This document shows, piece by piece, positions 61,655-64,000 of a stretch of DNA of 64,000 nucleotides. Position 1 is the stretch's first letter, and each line of letters starts with the position of its first letter. Where the stretch lies: NCBI RefSeq assembly GCF_040782645.1, contig NZ_CP160403.1, forward strand, positions 7,413,001 to 7,477,000, in the 5' to 3' direction. A program made the position numbers and the translations under genes. This stretch comes from Streptomyces sp. HUAS ZL42 (GTDB lineage: Bacteria > Actinomycetota > Actinomycetes > Streptomycetales > Streptomycetaceae). The notes under the pieces were generated by a model. That model did no database searches, was not told the origin of the DNA, and saw only the letters and a list, made by a program, of their open reading frames with translations.

Positions 61655-61983
61655 GTGACACCGTGGAGATGAAGCCGGCCTCGGAGGAGGAGCTCCGCGA
61701 GGCCCTGATGGACGTCGTCGACCCCGAGCTGGGCATCGACGTCGTCAACCTGGGCCTGATCTACGGCATCCACATCGACGACGCGAACATCGCGACCGTC
61801 GACATGACGCTGACCTCCGCGGCCTGCCCGCTGACGGACGTCATCGAGGACCAGGCCAAGTCCGCCACGGACGGCCTCGTGAGCGAGCTGCGCATCAACT
61901 GGGTGTGGATGCCGCCGTGGGGCCCCGACAAGATCACGGACGACGGGCGCGAGCAGCTTCGGGCGCTCGGGTTCAACGTCTGA
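61651..61983 (+). CDS. sufT: SufT-like DUF59 (MIP18) Fe-S assembly protein
   Basis: A 110-residue protein of the MIP18/DUF59 family: EEELREALMDVVDPELGIDVVNLGLIYGI is the diagnostic part, with TLTSAACPLTDVI carrying the conserved Cys. SufT-type proteins help in maturing Fe-S proteins when demand is high. It closes the suf operon and is followed by a strong terminator. Confidence 0.93.
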   Translation: MSDTVEMKPASEEELREALMDVVDPELGIDVVNLGLIYGIHIDDANIATVDMTLTSAACPLTDVIEDQAKSATDGLVSELRINWVWMPPWGPDKITDDGREQLRALGFNV

Positions 61984-61995
61984 GGACCTGACACG

Positions 61996-62025
61996 TGTGG
62001 CCCCCGGCATCCGCCGGGGGCCACA
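61996..62025. terminator. Terminator of the suf operon (convergent gene on the other side)
   Basis: TGTGGCCCCCGGC (61996-62008) pairs perfectly with GCCGGGGGCCACA (62013-62025), a 13-bp stem with a 4-base loop, 12 bp after the sufT stop. The next gene, on the minus strand, ends at 62048, so the hairpin can serve both. Confidence 0.85.
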
Positions 62026-62047
62026 TGCGTGTGGGTTGCGGTTCTGC

Positions 62048-62878
62048 TCAGGCGAGGCCGTCCACGAGGCGGAACGAGAAGTCCTCGCGGTTGGTGGTGT
62101 TGTAGCCGTACGGGTCCAGGCGCAGCACGAAGTTCTTGTGGCGCAGGGCGTAGTTGGGGTAGTTCACCGACCGGAGCATCACGGCGCCCGAGTACGGTGA
62201 CCACTCGGGGCAGAAGGTGGCGTCCTGGGAGAACAGGGTGGATCCGTCGTTGCGTTCGGCGCGCAGGACGAAATCGCGGTGGCGCAGGTACTTGCCGTCG
62301 GCCGTGCCGAAGGAGTAACAGGAGGCGTTGGCCAGGCCCTTGACCAGTTTGAAGGTGGAGTCCTCGCGGGATTCGGAGCCACCGACCGGGTCGAGCCTCA
62401 CGTAACCGCCGCTCGCATGCCAGTAACGGTCGGGGTAGTTGACCGAGCGCACGGAGGTCCACTTCGTCGGGGGCTTGGACGAACCGGGCTTGGTCGAGGA
62501 CGACTTGGAGGGAGTCGCGGCACCAGACGCCGTGGGCGTGGGACTCTGCTTGCGGGTGGTCGGCGAAGAGGCCCCCGCCGACGACGGGCTCTTCTTGGCA
62601 GCGGGGGCGGTGGCGCCCGGCGTGGACGGCGTGGCGAAGTAGATCAGCCCGGGCCCCGTCGCCTCGGCCGGGGATGTCGTGGCGCCCTTCCCGGACGTCG
62701 ACGCGTCGTCGGAATGGTTGTCGATCATCACGACGGCGGTGATGCACGACGCGACGGTGGCCACGGCGAGCGCACCGGCCAGCCAGAGGCGACGTGTTCC
62801 CGGTGCCCGGGACGTGTCCGGGGCCCAGCCGTTCTCCCAGGGCTGACCCTGAGGGGGCTGGGACTTCTTGAATGGCAT
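62048..62878 (-). CDS. Membrane-anchored protein with an AbfB-type (arabinose-binding) domain
   Basis: A 276-residue protein with one membrane segment (LWLAGALAVATVASCITAVVMI, residues about 31-52), then a Ser/Thr/Pro/Lys-rich spacer to about residue 135, then a beta-trefoil AbfB-like domain: SVNYPDRYWHASGGYVRLDPVGG, ADGKYLRHRDFVLRAERNDG, SVNYPNYALRHKNFVLRLDPYG, an internal repeat. AbfB domains bind arabinofuranose side chains. No catalytic domain is present, so it may hold the cell to plant polymer or to the wall. GGAGG lies eight bases before the ATG. Confidence 0.82.
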   Translation of the reverse strand: MPFKKSQPPQGQPWENGWAPDTSRAPGTRRLWLAGALAVATVASCITAVVMIDNHSDDASTSGKGATTSPAEATGPGLIYFATPSTPGATAPAAKKSPSSAGASSPTTRKQSPTPTASGAATPSKSSSTKPGSSKPPTKWTSVRSVNYPDRYWHASGGYVRLDPVGGSESREDSTFKLVKGLANASCYSFGTADGKYLRHRDFVLRAERNDGSTLFSQDATFCPEWSPYSGAVMLRSVNYPNYALRHKNFVLRLDPYGYNTTNREDFSFRLVDGLA

Positions 62879-63126
62879 GCGCTGTTCCTCCAGCGGGCCC
62901 ATGGCGACGGCCGCGGCTGCGGTGACCCGGTGTGTGAATGGTGAAGCAGATGCACAGTAGTGGACCGAGGCCGCTTCGAGCAGCCGTTTGAAGCGAGCGG
63001 TTTCCAGATCGTGTCCGGAGCTCCCCGGACCGGCTGACGTCCGATGAAATGCGCCTGGGTGAGGCGCCGTTGGCCGGTCGGCCGACCCGGGGGCGGAGAA
63101 CGGGCACCATGCCGCGCGCGCTGATA

Positions 63127-63165
63127 TGTACACTCGTACGCATCGTTGTGTACGCTGGTACGCAT
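63127..63165. promoter_or_regulatory. Two 17-bp direct repeats with GTAC-N4-GTAC cores, likely TetR operators
   Basis: TGTACACTCGTACGCAT (63127-63143) and TGTACGCTGGTACGCAT (63149-63165) differ in two positions and are 22 bp apart, i.e. two helical turns. Each contains an inverted GTAC pair. The second ends with the AT of the SMR start codon. The TetR encoded after the pump is the likely binder. Confidence 0.65.
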
Positions 63166-63484
63166 GGGGTTTCTCTTCCTGATGTCGGCCATCGCCGCCG
63201 AGGTGGCCGGCACGACCGCGCTGAAGTACAGCGACGGCTTCAGCAGGCTGTGGCCGTCCGTGCTGACGGTCCTCGGATACGGCGTCTCCTTCGCGCTGCT
63301 CGCGCAGACCCTGAAGACCGTGTCGGTCGGCACGGCGTACGCGATCTGGTCCGGAGTGGGCACCGCGGCCATCGCCACGATCGGGATCGCGTTCCTGGGG
63401 GAGGGGATGACCGTCGCCAAGGCGGCCGGCATCGCCCTGATCATCGGAGGCGTGGTGGTGCTGAACCTGGGAGGCGCGCACTGA
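63164..63484 (+). CDS. SMR-family multidrug efflux pump (EmrE/QacE type)
   Basis: A 106-residue protein with four membrane segments. The essential Glu is in AAEVAGTTALKYSDG in the first helix, and the segment TAYAIWSGVGTAAIATIGIAFLGEG is that of EmrE-like cation pumps, not guanidinium Gdx proteins. The ATG at 63164 has no ribosome site upstream, and TACGCT at 63151 might be a -10 box, so a leaderless transcript is possible. An ATG at 63182 is the alternative. It overlaps the tetR start (TGATG). Confidence 0.88.
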   Translation: MGFLFLMSAIAAEVAGTTALKYSDGFSRLWPSVLTVLGYGVSFALLAQTLKTVSVGTAYAIWSGVGTAAIATIGIAFLGEGMTVAKAAGIALIIGGVVVLNLGGAH

Positions 63485-64000
63485 TGCCCCGGCGCTACGA
63501 CCCCGAGCGACGCCAGCGGATCATCGACGCGGCGATCCGGGTCGTCGGAAAGAAGGGCATCGCCGGGCTGACCCACCGGTCGGTCGCGGCCGAGGCGGAT
63601 GTGCCGCTCGGCTCGACGACATATCACTTCGTGACCCTCGACGAGCTGATGGTCGCCGCACTGCGACAGGCCAACGAGGGCTTCGCCAAGGTGATCGCCG
63701 CGCGCGGCGGCCTGGCGGACTCCCGCACCGACCTGGCCGCCGACCTGGCGGGACTGCTCGGCGAATGGCTCGCCGGTGACCGCACCGGTGTCGAGCTGGA
63801 GTGCGAGCTCTATCTAGCCGCCCTGCGTCGCCCCGCCCTGCGCCCGGTCGCCGCCGAGTGGGCGCAGGACCTCGCCGATCTCCTCGCCCCCCGCACGGAT
63901 CCGCTCACGGCGCGTGCGCTCGTCGCGCTGATGGACGGGATCTGTCTGCAGGTCCTGCTGACCGACACCCCGTACGACGAGGAGTACGCGCGCGAGGCGC
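63484..64000 (+). CDS. TetR-family regulator of the SMR pump (3' end outside window)
   Basis: At least 172 residues are present and the frame is still open at the window end. The HTH is RRQRIIDAAIRVVGKKGIAGLTHRSVAAEADVPLGSTTYHF, given here in pieces: AGLTHRSVAAEADV is the helix pair and STTYHF the recognition end. It is followed by a helical ligand domain (GVELECELYLAALRRPAL). The ATG overlaps the SMR stop codon by one base. It is the natural candidate for binding the twin repeats before the pump. Confidence 0.88.
   Translation, partial: MPRRYDPERRQRIIDAAIRVVGKKGIAGLTHRSVAAEADVPLGSTTYHFVTLDELMVAALRQANEGFAKVIAARGGLADSRTDLAADLAGLLGEWLAGDRTGVELECELYLAALRRPALRPVAAEWAQDLADLLAPRTDPLTARALVALMDGICLQVLLTDTPYDEEYAREA

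Overview
This is a stretch of very high-GC DNA with dense coding, frequent GTG starts and many 4-bp ATGA/GTGA stop-start overlaps. The gene content is that of a Streptomyces chromosome, probably the conserved core: a sporulation regulator WhiA in the uvrC-rapZ-yvcK-whiA operon, actinobacterial OpcA, a second RbpA-like protein, a SufR-led suf operon, and an alpha-glucoside importer with no ATPase of its own. The genus call is inference from gene content and order as I know them; no comparison was run.

Layout. 1-5.2 kb: the 3' end of uvrB, two TerD-family genes (the second fused to a degenerate FtsK-like domain), then terC behind a yybP-ykoY (manganese) riboswitch. 5.2-10 kb: aroQ, a polar amino-acid ABC importer, a metallo-beta-lactamase-fold hydrolase and a DinB/maleylpyruvate-isomerase-like protein. 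10.2-17.7 kb: uvrA, a LacI regulator plus PfkB sugar kinase with a large palindromic operator, an HTH regulator, and 1.3 kb holding decayed remains of a two-component system. 17.7-23 kb: uvrC-rapZ-yvcK-whiA. 23-32.3 kb: a secreted zinc carboxypeptidase, then gap-pgk-tpiA-secG, an RbpA paralogue and pgi. 32.3-42.7 kb: a PadR-controlled FtsX-type ABC exporter, a divergent solute-binding protein, and an alpha-glucosidase plus ABC sugar importer. 42.8-49.5 kb: tkt-tal-zwf-opcA-pgl on the minus strand. 49.8-55.2 kb: haem A synthesis genes ctaB and ctaA around an amidohydrolase, and an ABC-2 exporter. 55.4-62 kb: sufR-B-D-Rieske-C-S-U-T. 62-64 kb: an anchored AbfB-domain protein and an SMR efflux pump with its TetR regulator (cut by the window end).

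How it works together. All three excinuclease genes (uvrB, uvrA, uvrC) lie within 20 kb. Glycolysis (gap, pgk, tpiA, pgi) and the pentose phosphate pathway (zwf, opcA, pgl, tal, tkt) sit close to haem A and Fe-S cluster assembly genes, so this is a central-metabolism neighbourhood with small regulated transport modules between.

The most interesting signals are regulatory. The terC riboswitch has a visible translational on/off switch. A near-identical 13-bp motif flanks the solute-binding gene next to padR. One sugar permease carries a CNA-B-like insertion. Three 16-bp palindromes lie upstream of gap. The whiA 3' end and its terminator are duplicated. A CAAC-N6-GTTG SufR operator overlaps the sufR start codon.
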